Origin: Microbacterium mitrae
GTDB lineage: Bacteria > Actinomycetota > Actinomycetes > Actinomycetales > Microbacteriaceae
Assembly: GCF_008017445.1 (NCBI RefSeq)
Contig: NZ_VRSW01000002.1
Location: 124,001 to 188,000 of the forward strand
Direction of reading: 5' to 3'
Length of the DNA stretch: 64,000 nucleotides
Shown here: one piece after another, positions 42,291 through 50,405 of the stretch
How the letters are laid out: each line of letters starts with the position of its first letter
Position numbering within the stretch: the stretch's first letter is position 1
The notes under the pieces: model-generated
Seen by the model: the letters and a program-made list of their open reading frames with translations, nothing else
What the model was told of the DNA's origin: nothing
Databases searched by the model: none
Made by a program: the position numbers and the translations under genes

Positions 42291-43199
42291 TTATTCGGTT
42301 TCGGAGCTGGCCGTGATGATGGCGGCCAGCGCAACAGGCTGGGTCTCTTGCACGTTGTGCCCAGCGTCAACCGTGATGACGGTTGCCTCCGGCACTCGGT
42401 GCGTGAAGGTGGCGAGGGCGGGCTCATCGATGTAGCCGCGGCTACCACGCACCAGCGTGACCGGCGCGCCGATCGACTCGACGTTCTGCCACGCGCGCTC
42501 GTTCTGCACGAGTGTTCCTTCTGCCGCGCCTTCGGGCAGAATCGCGAGGGCAAGCTGCGCGAAGTGATGCTTCCACTCCACGCGGCCATCCTCACGCACG
42601 CGGGTGTTAAACAGCACGCCGCGCGCGGTTCCTGCTCGGTCGCTGCCCATGCCGAAACTCATGGCGTAGTCAACGACCTCATCGCGGGTGGCGAAGTCTT
42701 GCCGTGAATAGAAGGCGCGAAGCTCTGCCGGGCCGATCTTGGGGTCAAGCGCTGGCACGATGTCGACGAACACGACGCGCTCGACGAGGTCAGGGCGACG
42801 CGAGGCAATGGCGGCCGCGGTGAGGCCACCCAATGAGTGGCCGACCAGGATCTGTGGGCGCGACGTGAGTGCTTCAATCGCGAGGATCACATCATCGGCG
42901 AGGTTATCGGGGGTGTAACTGGCATCGGCGCGCCACGAGCTATCGCCGTGACCGGGAAGGTCAATGGCGAGAGCAGGAAGCCCCATCGCGATGACCGTGG
43001 AATCCCACGTGTGCGCGTTGAGACCGGCGCCATGCAGCAATGTGACGACAGGCTCGTCGTCGGTGTACTTCAGAGCGCTGATGGTGCGGCCACCGTGGGC
43101 CGCAACCGAGACTCGCGTCACAGACGCAGGAGCCTCAACACCGAGCGCGTGCGCTTGGCCAGCGAGAAACGAAAACTCATTCACTGCATCGATCGTCAC
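42291..43199 (-). CDS. alpha/beta hydrolase
   Basis: 302 residues from GTG 43199 with GAAAGG 6 nt upstream. Oxyanion HGAGLNAHTWDS (about 55-66), nucleophile elbow VGHSLGG (Ser about residue 120), an acid after VTLVRGSRGYIDE and the catalytic His in VDAGHNVQ (about 281-288). Family: broad esterase/lipase/peptidase-like; substrate unknown. It lies 84 bp upstream of the importer operon on the same strand and may process its substrate, which is inference. The upstream 209 bp (43200-43408) are AT-rich, with ATCGATTGAATTATCGAC forming an imperfect palindrome, and hold no gene. Confidence 0.83.
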   Translation of the reverse strand: MTIDAVNEFSFLAGQAHALGVEAPASVTRVSVAAHGGRTISALKYTDDEPVVTLLHGAGLNAHTWDSTVIAMGLPALAIDLPGHGDSSWRADASYTPDNLADDVILAIEALTSRPQILVGHSLGGLTAAAIASRRPDLVERVVFVDIVPALDPKIGPAELRAFYSRQDFATRDEVVDYAMSFGMGSDRAGTARGVLFNTRVREDGRVEWKHHFAQLALAILPEGAAEGTLVQNERAWQNVESIGAPVTLVRGSRGYIDEPALATFTHRVPEATVITVDAGHNVQETQPVALAAIITASSETE

Positions 43200-43396
43200 A
43201 GTGTGCCTTTCGGGGCGGTAATAGGATCGATTGAATTATCGACCCGATTTCGATGCCTGCGGAAATCGGAGATCAATATGCACAGAAACAAAGGCATGCG
43301 CCTTAGCAAAACTGAGAAGATTTTCTGATTTGGCTTGTCATATTGAAATTCGCGGTGATGGAACCATCAAATCAGCCACGCTGGGCGGGAGCGTCG

Positions 43397-43402
43397 TAGA
43401 GT
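43397..43402 (+). promoter_or_regulatory. -10 element of a leaderless promoter (AhpD-like gene)
   Basis: TAGAGT, 6 nt, then ATG 43409. Confidence 0.5.
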
Positions 43403-43408
43403 TGGTTT

Positions 43409-43873
43409 ATGGCAGAGACTCGTGTGCACCTCTCAAAGACTGAACCGTCCGCGTACCAGGCGCTCGCCGCGTTCTCGAACACGGTCACGCAGATTTGTGC
43501 AGACAATGGCATCGAGGAACGCGTCAAAGAATTGCTGATGCTTCACACCTCGCAGATCAACGGTTGCGCGTTCTGTGTGCGCATTCACGTTGAGAAGGCG
43601 CTGGAAGCCGGAATTACCGCAGACGAGATCGGACAGGTCGCCGTGTGGCGAGAGTCCGGGGTCTTCTCGGAGCGTGAGTGTGCCGCTCTCGAACTGGCGG
43701 AGGCATACGCCTACATTCACGAGGGCGGCGTGCCAGACGACGTATACAACCTGGTTGGTTCCGTTTTTACCGAGAAGGAGTACGCTGCGCTGTCGTGGGC
43801 TGCGGTGTCGATTAACGCCTTCAACCGAGTCGCCATCGCTGGCCGCTACCCCGTACTGCCCAAGACATCATGA
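43409..43873 (+). CDS. carboxymuconolactone decarboxylase/AhpD-like protein
   Basis: 154 residues. The redox motif is in INGCAFCVRIHVEKALEAG (about 50-69): Cys-x-x-Cys plus the downstream His typical of AhpD-like peroxidase-reductase proteins. The later EREAALELAEA-like helix (here ERECAALELAEAY) and a terminal NRVAIAGRYP are also family features. Likely a thiol-based reductase or peroxidase in the cytosol. It overlaps the downstream phosphatase gene by 4 bp (ATGA). Confidence 0.9.
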   Translation: MAETRVHLSKTEPSAYQALAAFSNTVTQICADNGIEERVKELLMLHTSQINGCAFCVRIHVEKALEAGITADEIGQVAVWRESGVFSERECAALELAEAYAYIHEGGVPDDVYNLVGSVFTEKEYAALSWAAVSINAFNRVAIAGRYPVLPKTS

Positions 43874-44598
43874 CAGAATCACTCGTTCGCGGCACCATTA
43901 ACTTTCGTGACATTGGCGGGCTTCCGGCTGCGGAGCACGAGACCCGCTACGGCGTGCTGTTTCGCTCTGGCAACCTCGCCACGGTCACGCACGAGGGTGA
44001 GGCCGACCTCGCATCATTGCGGTTGAAGCGCATCCTTGACCTTCGTGATGACGAAGAGGTGCACCACCAGCCCAGCCGCCCGGGAGACGTGCCCATTCAG
44101 CGCGTTCCGCTCTTTGTTGGTTCCGTCGCCTCCTTCTTCAGTGAGAATCTTGGCCTGGCAGATATGTATCGCACGTTGGTGGACGACTCGGCCGATCGCG
44201 TGCTCGAGGTTGTTCGTGGGGTGCTGGCAGATCAGCCGGTGCTCGTGCACTGCACGGTCGGTAAAGATCGAACCGGTGTCACGGTGGCGCTGACCCTGGC
44301 CGCGGCGGGCGTCGACGAGCGTGCCATCGTGGCCGACTACGCCCGCACCGAGGCGCTGCTGCCCGCCGAACGGAACCGCGCCGTGATTGACCTGGTGCGC
44401 AGGGTGCATCCCGAGGCGAAGAACATTGAAGAGCTCGCAACGCAGTCGCCCGCCGGGGTCATGCAGGGTCTGCTGGCCGACCTCACGCGACGATTTGGCT
44501 CGCCGACCGACTACCTGCGAGCGAATGGTCTGAGCGACGACGAAATTGCGGGCCTGAGCGAGGTTCTGATCAATCGCGGGTCTCGAATCACGCTCTGA
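43870..44598 (+). CDS. tyrosine/serine-specific protein phosphatase (PtpB-like dual specificity)
   Basis: 242 residues. Starts with NFRDIGGLPA (about 11-20), then ILDLRDDEEVHHQPS (about 55-69) and the catalytic P-loop HCTVGKDRTGV (C-x5-R, about 126-136). The EDLA-type AAAGVDERAIVADYARTE helix follows. This arrangement is that of the PtpB/IphP-like group, which can act on phosphotyrosine, phosphoserine or phosphoinositides. Co-translated with the AhpD-like gene. No export signal. Confidence 0.9.
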   Translation: MTESLVRGTINFRDIGGLPAAEHETRYGVLFRSGNLATVTHEGEADLASLRLKRILDLRDDEEVHHQPSRPGDVPIQRVPLFVGSVASFFSENLGLADMYRTLVDDSADRVLEVVRGVLADQPVLVHCTVGKDRTGVTVALTLAAAGVDERAIVADYARTEALLPAERNRAVIDLVRRVHPEAKNIEELATQSPAGVMQGLLADLTRRFGSPTDYLRANGLSDDEIAGLSEVLINRGSRITL

Positions 44599-44637
44599 AC
44601 CGCGGCGCAGGCGGTTGCGGTTGGCAATTTCGCCGAG

Positions 44638-44656
44638 TGAGGTAAGGCATACCTAT
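44638..44656. promoter_or_regulatory. DtxR/IdeR iron box (candidate)
   Basis: TGAGGTAAGGCATACCTAT matches about 14 of 19 positions of the DtxR/IdeR consensus, including the outer AGGT...ACCT. It lies just upstream of the -10 box at 44664, where a bound repressor would block transcription. Confidence 0.7.
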
Positions 44657-44663
44657 CTTTGGG

Positions 44664-44669
44664 TATACT
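44664..44669 (+). promoter_or_regulatory. -10 element of the iron-controlled promoter
   Basis: TATACT, 9 nt before ATG 44679; its -35 region is covered by the iron box. Confidence 0.55.
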
Positions 44670-44678
44670 GATACTGCT

Positions 44679-45086
44679 ATGACGAACCAAATCCGCCGCG
44701 TTTCTCGCCGTGCAGCCGCTCGAGCGGCGCGCGTTCAGGTTTTGGTCACCGCCGACGAGCGGTCATTGCTCGAGCTCGAGATGCTCGCCGCGACGTTGCC
44801 CATGTGCGCAACCGGGCGCGTGTTCATCGAGGTGGCTGACGCCTCGCAAATCACGCACATCGATCTGCCGCCGCGCATGACCGTCACGTGGCTTGATCGC
44901 TCGGTTCGTGGTGCCGCCAGCGGCGAGCTCGCCGGCCGTGCCGCGCTGGCATGGGCGGGCGAAATGCTCTGCACCGCAGACAACACCAACCGTATTTACC
45001 TGCTGAACGAAGCCTCAGCCGAGCACGTGCGCCGTCATCTCGAGGTTGGCCTCAGCGTCGGCGCCGACCGCATTCACTCGCGGTGA
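44679..45086 (+). CDS. stand-alone SIP-like (siderophore-interacting protein C-terminal) domain protein
   Basis: 135 residues. After a basic N-terminus (RRVSRRAAARAARVQ), TADERSLLELEMLAATLP followed by GRVFIEVADASQI, MTVTWLDRS and a late LVGLSVGADRIH-like end resembles the SIP domain of siderophore-interacting ferric reductases, where this part binds NAD(P)H. The FAD-binding half is missing, so it may work with a partner or have another role in iron handling. Control by iron is strongly suggested by the DtxR-type box directly upstream. Confidence 0.65.
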   Translation: MTNQIRRVSRRAAARAARVQVLVTADERSLLELEMLAATLPMCATGRVFIEVADASQITHIDLPPRMTVTWLDRSVRGAASGELAGRAALAWAGEMLCTADNTNRIYLLNEASAEHVRRHLEVGLSVGADRIHSR

Positions 45087-45529
45087 TGCCGCGGCAAATA
45101 GTTGCCGTCTTCTAGCCCCGCTTCGATCTCAAATCGATTGGTGAGCGCGTTTCTGCCTGCCAAGGTGTACAGCAGCGGCATCAAGAAGCCGTAGCGCTGC
45201 CATTGCCGCATGTGTACCCGCTCGTGCTTGAGTACAGCGGCCGACGGAACCGCGGGGCCGGTGAGAAAGCACCGACCGACACAGACACCGCCGCGGGGGA
45301 AAGCCCACGCTGGCAGCCCACGGAAGATCCACAACCCCTCGTCTTGGGTGATGGTTCCGCGACTCCAGACAAAGCCCCACGTCATGCCGACGGCGGTGCC
45401 CCACCAATAGCCCAGGCGGCTGATCGGTGAGTCAAGCAGAAATGGCGGAATGAGGCGGTCGATGCGACGCCCCTTGATGACCGCCTGTTCGGCATCGTGT
45501 GCGAGGGTCGTTGGCTCGTGAATTGTCAT
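45074..45529 (-). CDS. small membrane-associated protein with HExxH-type motif
   Basis: 151 residues. It contains LKHERVHMRQWQRYG (about 99-113), an HExxH zinc-peptidase signature, preceded by a hydrophobic YWWGTAVGMTWGFVW segment and followed by MPLLYTLAGRNALTN. Relatives in Microbacteriaceae are often named Fe-S oxidoreductase, but no Fe-S cysteine motif is seen. Peptidase activity is possible, not shown. It overlaps the upstream arginase-like gene by 4 bp and, at its 3' end, the convergent SIP-like gene by 13 bp. Confidence 0.7.
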   Translation of the reverse strand: MTIHEPTTLAHDAEQAVIKGRRIDRLIPPFLLDSPISRLGYWWGTAVGMTWGFVWSRGTITQDEGLWIFRGLPAWAFPRGGVCVGRCFLTGPAVPSAAVLKHERVHMRQWQRYGFLMPLLYTLAGRNALTNRFEIEAGLEDGNYLPRHHRE

Positions 45530-46347
45530 GCCGAGGCCAGCGCTCCGATGATGCGCAAAATGGTTCCGAGGTCTTCGACGGCGGCCGCGGGTGATGACGG
45601 CGCGAATCCCGCAAGCGATGCCCCGGCGAGGTCAAAAGCCTCACGCAGCGCCGAGATGGTGGCGGTGAGCTCGGCGGGATCCATACCGAACGGCATAGGG
45701 TTTTGCACGCCGGTGACGAAGGCCGGATCAAGCACATCAAGGTCGATGTGGATGTACACCCTGGTGGCACCGCTGGCGCGCACCGCGTCGACAAGGGCCG
45801 CAGGATTGCGCAACGCGTCGACCGAAAACAGGGCCACTGCCGACTGCTCGACAAAGGCGGCCTCATCGTCGTCGAGCGCGCGGGTGCCTGCGACGAAAAG
45901 TCGTTGCGGTACGAGCGGCTGTGCCGTCAAGGCCAGCTCCGGCGGAACCTCGCCGAGCAGAGCCCTTGCTGCCATGCCGGCAAAAGCGCCCGACGGCGAC
46001 GATGCGGGGGAGTTGAGGTCGGCATGAGCATCGAACCAGATCACCGCGAGATCGGGGTGCGCGACATGATCGATGCCGGCGACGGCAATACTGCAGTCGC
46101 CGCCGATGAGGATGCATCGATCGGTTTCTGACACCAACGCGTCGGCGATATCGCGACGAACTTTCTGTAGCGAACTCGCTCGCAGCACGCCGCTGTCGAG
46201 CGACTCACCAGCTTCAATCGGCACGCCAACATGCACGACCGCGGAGCGCGGCAGGTCGCCGGCGATAGCTTCAGCGCCATCGGCCAACGCCATGGCGCGA
46301 GGCGAGGGGGATCCCTGCCACTGCGGAACAATCACAAAGCGGGTCAT
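45526..46347 (-). CDS. arginase/agmatinase-fold protein with altered metal site
   Basis: 273 residues. The ureohydrolase motifs are present as GGDCS (about 84-88), WFDAHADLN (about 105-113) and HIDLDVLDP (about 190-198). The first motif is normally GGDHS, so a metal-binding His is replaced by Cys, and the C-terminal EVNP motif is replaced by GFAPSS. The three Asp clusters are intact. Such variants occur in actinobacteria; the substrate is therefore uncertain and classical arginase activity is doubtful. First gene of a two-gene unit with the HExxH protein. Confidence 0.82.
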   Translation of the reverse strand: MTRFVIVPQWQGSPSPRAMALADGAEAIAGDLPRSAVVHVGVPIEAGESLDSGVLRASSLQKVRRDIADALVSETDRCILIGGDCSIAVAGIDHVAHPDLAVIWFDAHADLNSPASSPSGAFAGMAARALLGEVPPELALTAQPLVPQRLFVAGTRALDDDEAAFVEQSAVALFSVDALRNPAALVDAVRASGATRVYIHIDLDVLDPAFVTGVQNPMPFGMDPAELTATISALREAFDLAGASLAGFAPSSPAAAVEDLGTILRIIGALASA

Positions 46348-46408
46348 GTTCTCATCTTCTCACCGCTGGCGGGGGTGTGGCAGGGGAACGGGGACCTTTG
46401 TGAAACGC

Positions 46409-46442
46409 GACGGGGGCGCCGGCCACTGCCGACGCCCCCGTC
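46409..46442 (-). terminator. terminator of pspA
   Basis: GACGGGGGCG (46409-46418) pairs with CGCCCCCGTC (46433-46442), loop 14 nt, about 15 bp after the pspA stop. No U-tract. Confidence 0.7.
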
Positions 46443-46456
46443 TGAATCAATCGAGA

Positions 46457-47188
46457 TTACTCGGTGATGGCGCTCTGTCCGCCCTGCTTAAGCGCGGCAA
46501 GACGTGCCTCAACCTCGGTCAGCTCGCCCATGTCTTCGAGCTCGTTGAACTGCATGTCAAGGGACGAAGCGGCAATTTCTTGCTTGCCCTGAGCGATGGC
46601 CTCCTGACGACGCACCTTCTCCTCGAAGCGACCGAGGTCGCTCGTCGGGTCGAGTACGTCGATCGACTTGACGGCGTCGTGCACGCGCGACTGCGCTTCG
46701 GCAGTCTTCGCGCGAGCCAGCAGCTCCGAGCGCTTGCTCTTGAGCTGCTCGAGCTTGACCTTCATGCCGTTGAGGCCGTCCTTGAGCTTGTCAACGACCT
46801 CAGTCTGCGAGGCAATCGTCGGCTCGGCCTGCTTGGCCTCGCCCTCGGCGCTGATCTGGCGCTGCAGCGCGATCTTGGCAAGGTTGTCGAACTTGTCAGC
46901 GTCGGTGGTGTGACCAATGCCGCGCAGTTCGTCTGCCTTGCGGCTTGCGGCCAGGGCCTTGTTACCCCATTCGCCTGCGGCCTTCACGTCTTCTGCGTGG
47001 TCGCGCTCAAGCAGGCGCAGGTTGCCGATCGTCTCGGCGATGGCCGACTCCGCGTCGGCGATGCTGTTGGTGTAGTCGCGCACGAGCTGGTCGAGCATCT
47101 TCTGCGGGTCCTCGGCAGAGTCGAGGAGCGCGTTGATGTTCGCTCGAACAAGCGTTGAGATACGACCGAAAATGGACTGCTTAGCCAT
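46457..47188 (-). CDS. pspA: PspA/IM30 family envelope-stress protein
   Basis: 243 residues, almost entirely helical and coiled-coil, starting MAKQSIFGRISTLVRANIN, with the short N-terminal amphipathic helix that binds membranes. ALLDSAEDPQKMLDQLVRDY (about 18-37) is the PspA signature. It polymerises on damaged membranes. AGGAAGGA lies 6 nt upstream of ATG 47188. It follows the TPM-domain gene by 44 bp on the same strand, a pairing common in actinobacteria that points to shared membrane maintenance. No PspF-type regulator is nearby. Confidence 0.93.
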   Translation of the reverse strand: MAKQSIFGRISTLVRANINALLDSAEDPQKMLDQLVRDYTNSIADAESAIAETIGNLRLLERDHAEDVKAAGEWGNKALAASRKADELRGIGHTTDADKFDNLAKIALQRQISAEGEAKQAEPTIASQTEVVDKLKDGLNGMKVKLEQLKSKRSELLARAKTAEAQSRVHDAVKSIDVLDPTSDLGRFEEKVRRQEAIAQGKQEIAASSLDMQFNELEDMGELTEVEARLAALKQGGQSAITE

Positions 47189-47232
47189 CGGTTTTCCTTC
47201 CTGGAGTGGTTCTGAAGTTTGGAGTTGAAGTC

Positions 47233-49263
47233 TTAGAAACGGCCGCCGCCGCGTCGGGATCGGGTGCCGCCGCCGCCGAAGCTACCGGAGCGGAACCCGC
47301 CGCTGCGTCCGCCGCTGAAGCCGCCTCCGAAGCCGCCTCCGCCGCCGCCGCGACTGCCGCCACCGAACACCTGGTTGAGCACGATACCGCCCAAAACGGC
47401 GCTGAGCACGTCGTTGTTGCCGCCGCCCCCACCGTAGGTCGGCTGGTTGAACATGCCGACGTCTTGCTGGGCAGCGTTCATGGCGTCGTTTGCGAGCTGC
47501 ATCGAACGTTGCGCGTCGCTGAGTGCGCGTTCCGGGTCAGCGGACTGCAGGCTACGTGCCCGGTTGAGGGATGCCTCGGCCTCCGCCACACGGGTGCGGG
47601 CGGTGGCGCCGATCGCACCGCGGCGCGTGGCGATGAAATCTGCCGCCGCCGATACCTGCGCCTGAGCGCTCATGATTGCGTCCGACAGTTGGCGGCGAGC
47701 GCGCTCCGCGCGTGCCTGCGCATCGCGGACATCTTTAACGACGCTGTCGATGGCGTTGTTGGCTGTTTCTAGCAGTTCAACTGCTTGCACGGGGTTCGCT
47801 TGCGCTTGCGCGAGCGCCGACTGCGCGGCCGAGATTTGAGCGGATGTCGAAGCAACGACCTGCGCGATGCGTCCGTCGGTGTCGGGGAGAGCCTGAGCGG
47901 TGATGATGTCGCCCTGCAGCTCCGCAATGAGCGCGGTGCTACGCTGCGCTGCATCCTCGAGGTTGGCTGCCATCGTCTGGATGGCGCCGTGCAGCTGACC
48001 GGCCTGCGTCGCGGCATCCTCCGCCGCCCGAATGGCGACAGCGGCGGCGGCGGTATTGCCCTCGGCAATGGCCGCCGTTGCATGAGCGATTTGCTCGTTC
48101 GCAAACTGCAGACGCAATTGTGCTTCGGAGACGTTTTGATCAATGGCATCGAGGGCGGTCGCCGCATACGCCCGCTCCAGCTGCTGCCAGGTCGCGATCG
48201 CTGCGTCGTGCTCGCCGCGACGCTTGTCGCGTTCCGCCGTCACAGCCTGCAACGCGGCGGGAGCGTTCTGTTCGAGGCCACGAAGCTCGTCAAAGGCAGC
48301 GGCCTTTTCATCGAGCCAGCCGTTCGCTTCGTTCAGCATCTGAATAATCTGTTGGTTCCACGCGATTTTCTGCTCATCGCTATCGGGAACATCGTCATCC
48401 AGCTGCTGCTTGATCGCAAACGACTCATCGAGGCGCTGCTTAGCCGCGGCGACCACCTTTTCGTATTCGGCGGTGGCCTCGTCACCAAACTGGGCGCGGG
48501 CAAAACCGAGCTCGTCGGTGCTGGTCTTGACGGCATCATCCGTTTGCACGAGAGCGGAACCAGCGGCGCGTTCCAGCTCGGCAAGCGATGGTGCGCCGCC
48601 CGCGAGAGACTGCTGTTTCTTCTTGCGTCGCTGCAGGAAGTAGAAGATGAGGGCGATGACGGCCACGCCGAGAACGGCGTAGAGCAGCCAGGAGTAGTCG
48701 GCGGGTGCGGCCGACTCCGTGGGCGTGCCCGGCTCGGCAGGCACTTCACCCGAGATGGAGGCGGTCATGTCGTCGGCCGTAGCGACGGGGGCGCCCGCCC
48801 AGTCGTCGACGCGAAGCGCGTCGATGGCCGCGTTCTCTGCGGAGACAATTTGGTCTTCGCTGAGGGGACCGGTCGAGTCGCCCGAGAGGTACATGGTGCG
48901 ACCGTCAACGGCAATCGCCAGCAGGTATTGGGTCGGACCCATGCCGCTGTTGCTCGCCACCTCGTTCGTCCACGCCTCCGGGTCAGACGGATTGGTGAAT
49001 TCGTCGACGTAGAGCACGAATAGTTCGGCGTTCGTTTCGGTGCGTAGCTCTTCGAGACGATCGTTGATCTGCTGCTCTTCGGCGTTCGTGAGCGCATCGG
49101 CGTCATCGTGTACGTACCCAGAACCGGTCAGGCCGCCAGGATCAACGGCGTGAGCGGCCGTTGCCACGCCCACACCTGCACACGTCAACACCGCCGTGAG
49201 CACGAGGGCGAATATCCCCTTCCCCCTCGTAACCGGCGATTGCTGCAAACGCATCACTGTCAC
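47233..49263 (-). CDS. TPM-domain membrane protein with coiled coil and Gly-rich tail
   Basis: 676 residues. Signal peptide (about 1-35), extracellular TPM domain (about 45-170) with YVHDDADALTNAEEQQINDRL and VLYVDEF, one transmembrane helix (about 193-212, SWLLYAVLGVAVIALIFYFL), a KKK stop-transfer, a long Ala/Gln-rich cytoplasmic coiled coil (about 225-600) and a Gly/Phe/Ser-rich C-terminus (about 620-676). Start GTG 49263 (or ATG 49254) lies 7 nt after a TAGAGT hexamer. It precedes pspA, so it likely belongs to the same membrane-stress system. Confidence 0.85.
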   Translation of the reverse strand: MTVMRLQQSPVTRGKGIFALVLTAVLTCAGVGVATAAHAVDPGGLTGSGYVHDDADALTNAEEQQINDRLEELRTETNAELFVLYVDEFTNPSDPEAWTNEVASNSGMGPTQYLLAIAVDGRTMYLSGDSTGPLSEDQIVSAENAAIDALRVDDWAGAPVATADDMTASISGEVPAEPGTPTESAAPADYSWLLYAVLGVAVIALIFYFLQRRKKKQQSLAGGAPSLAELERAAGSALVQTDDAVKTSTDELGFARAQFGDEATAEYEKVVAAAKQRLDESFAIKQQLDDDVPDSDEQKIAWNQQIIQMLNEANGWLDEKAAAFDELRGLEQNAPAALQAVTAERDKRRGEHDAAIATWQQLERAYAATALDAIDQNVSEAQLRLQFANEQIAHATAAIAEGNTAAAAVAIRAAEDAATQAGQLHGAIQTMAANLEDAAQRSTALIAELQGDIITAQALPDTDGRIAQVVASTSAQISAAQSALAQAQANPVQAVELLETANNAIDSVVKDVRDAQARAERARRQLSDAIMSAQAQVSAAADFIATRRGAIGATARTRVAEAEASLNRARSLQSADPERALSDAQRSMQLANDAMNAAQQDVGMFNQPTYGGGGGNNDVLSAVLGGIVLNQVFGGGSRGGGGGGFGGGFSGGRSGGFRSGSFGGGGTRSRRGGGRF

Positions 49264-49270
49264 GATCCAT

Positions 49271-49290
49271 ACTCTAGGGGGCGCGCCCCC
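49271..49290 (-). promoter_or_regulatory. TPM-gene -10 box with adjacent 14-bp palindrome
   Basis: Minus-strand TAGAGT (49271-49276) lies 7 nt before the GTG start. Directly upstream is the perfect palindrome GGGGGCGCGCCCCC (49277-49290), in the -35 to spacer region, where it could act as an operator. Confidence 0.4.
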
Positions 49291-49338
49291 AGGAAAACAG
49301 CCACTTCGCGTACGTCACTTCGACAATCCAGCCAATTC

Positions 49339-49356
49339 TCTGGTTCCGGAACCAGA
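49339..49356. repeat. 18-bp perfect palindrome TCTGGTTCCGGAACCAGA
   Basis: Two copies of the over-represented TGGTTCCG motif fused tail to tail. It lies in the divergent spacer between the TPM and DUF3097 genes. The related GGTTCCGGAACC core also occurs inside rho near 61790. Confidence 0.75.
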
Positions 49357-49405
49357 TGTGCGCGGCACGTCGTGACGCCTGCGTTCAAAATCAGACGCGC
49401 CGCCG

Positions 49406-49411
49406 TAGGGT
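49406..49411 (+). promoter_or_regulatory. -10 element upstream of the DUF3097 gene
   Basis: TAGGGT; transcription would start near 49418, leaving a 32-nt leader that contains AAGGAG. Confidence 0.45.
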
Positions 49412-49449
49412 TTGCTGATGGAGTTTTGCCATGGAGAAGGAGTGTTGCC

Positions 49450-50292
49450 ATGGATGATCGGTACGGATCGGACGTGCTCGCCGCTGGGTGGCGGCAACAG
49501 GGGCGGCCGAAGATTTCGCGCGTCCCGGCCGAGATTGACCTCGTGGTCGAAGTCGCCGATGACGGTTACTGCGGCGCCGTCACCAAGACCACGGCCCGCG
49601 AAGTCGAACTAGAAGACCGCCTCGGCAGGCGTCGGCTGTTTGCGCTCGGGCACGGGTTTTTGGTTGACGGCAAGCCCGTTGAGCTCGTAGCGCCCGCAGC
49701 CGCGGCGACTCGTCAACCGACCAGGCGTACTGCCTCTGGCTCGTTTGTCGCTCAAGATCAGCGGGCGCGCACCGCGCTGCCGAGCCGCATTCTCGTTGAG
49801 GGTCGCCACGACGCGGAACTCGTGGAGAAGGTGTGGGGCGCCGACCTGCGGGCCGAGGGCGTTGTCGTCGAGTACCTGCAGGGCATTGATCTGCTGGAGG
49901 ACGTGTTGCGTGACACCCCACCCAACGCGACGACGCGATACGGCATTCTCGTTGACCACCTGGTTCCGGGTTCCAAAGAAACGCGCATTGTCGAGCAGTT
50001 CATGCGCGGGCCGCACGGCAAGTATCTGAAGTTTGTCGGCCACCCGTACATCGATGTGTGGCAGACCGTGACGCCGAAGGCGATGGGTATCGCCGCCTGG
50101 CCGCAGATTCCGCGTGGCATCGAATTCAAAGTGGGGATTTGCCAGGCGTTCGGGTGGCCGCATGCTGACCAGGCCGACATTGCGGCGGCGTGGCAGCGCA
50201 TCTTGAGCCGCGTCACGACGTTTCGTGACCTCGAACCCTCGTTGCTTGGCCGTGTCGAAGAGCTCATCGACTACGTGACGGCGCCGCAGTAG
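49450..50292 (+). CDS. DUF3097 family protein (TOPRIM-like)
   Basis: 280 residues from ATG 49450, AAGGAG 7 nt upstream. Family-typical start DDRYGSDVLAAGW. The central part (about 120-185) reads RILVEGRHDAELVEKVWG, EYLQGIDLLED and GILVDHLVPGSKETRI, with a Glu and D-x-D-like acidic residues arranged as in TOPRIM folds. VGHPYIDVWQTVTP and GIEFKVGICQAFGWP follow. Actinobacterial family without known function; nucleic-acid-related chemistry is a reasonable guess from the fold. Cytosolic. Confidence 0.86.
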   Translation: MDDRYGSDVLAAGWRQQGRPKISRVPAEIDLVVEVADDGYCGAVTKTTAREVELEDRLGRRRLFALGHGFLVDGKPVELVAPAAAATRQPTRRTASGSFVAQDQRARTALPSRILVEGRHDAELVEKVWGADLRAEGVVVEYLQGIDLLEDVLRDTPPNATTRYGILVDHLVPGSKETRIVEQFMRGPHGKYLKFVGHPYIDVWQTVTPKAMGIAAWPQIPRGIEFKVGICQAFGWPHADQADIAAAWQRILSRVTTFRDLEPSLLGRVEELIDYVTAPQ

Positions 50293-50393
50293 CCTCGCTC
50301 GGGTGCGGCGCTTCGGTGGTGTGTCGTTGTGCTTCTGTGGTGAGGCCTCGCGCGTCGGCGGTGTGTGAGTTCGCGCGTTGCCCGGCGCTCTCG

Positions 50394-50399
50394 TAGCCT
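50394..50399 (+). promoter_or_regulatory. -10 element of a leaderless promoter (trmB)
   Basis: TAGCCT, 6 nt, then GTG 50406. Confidence 0.5.
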
Positions 50400-50405
50400 G
50401 GTGTG

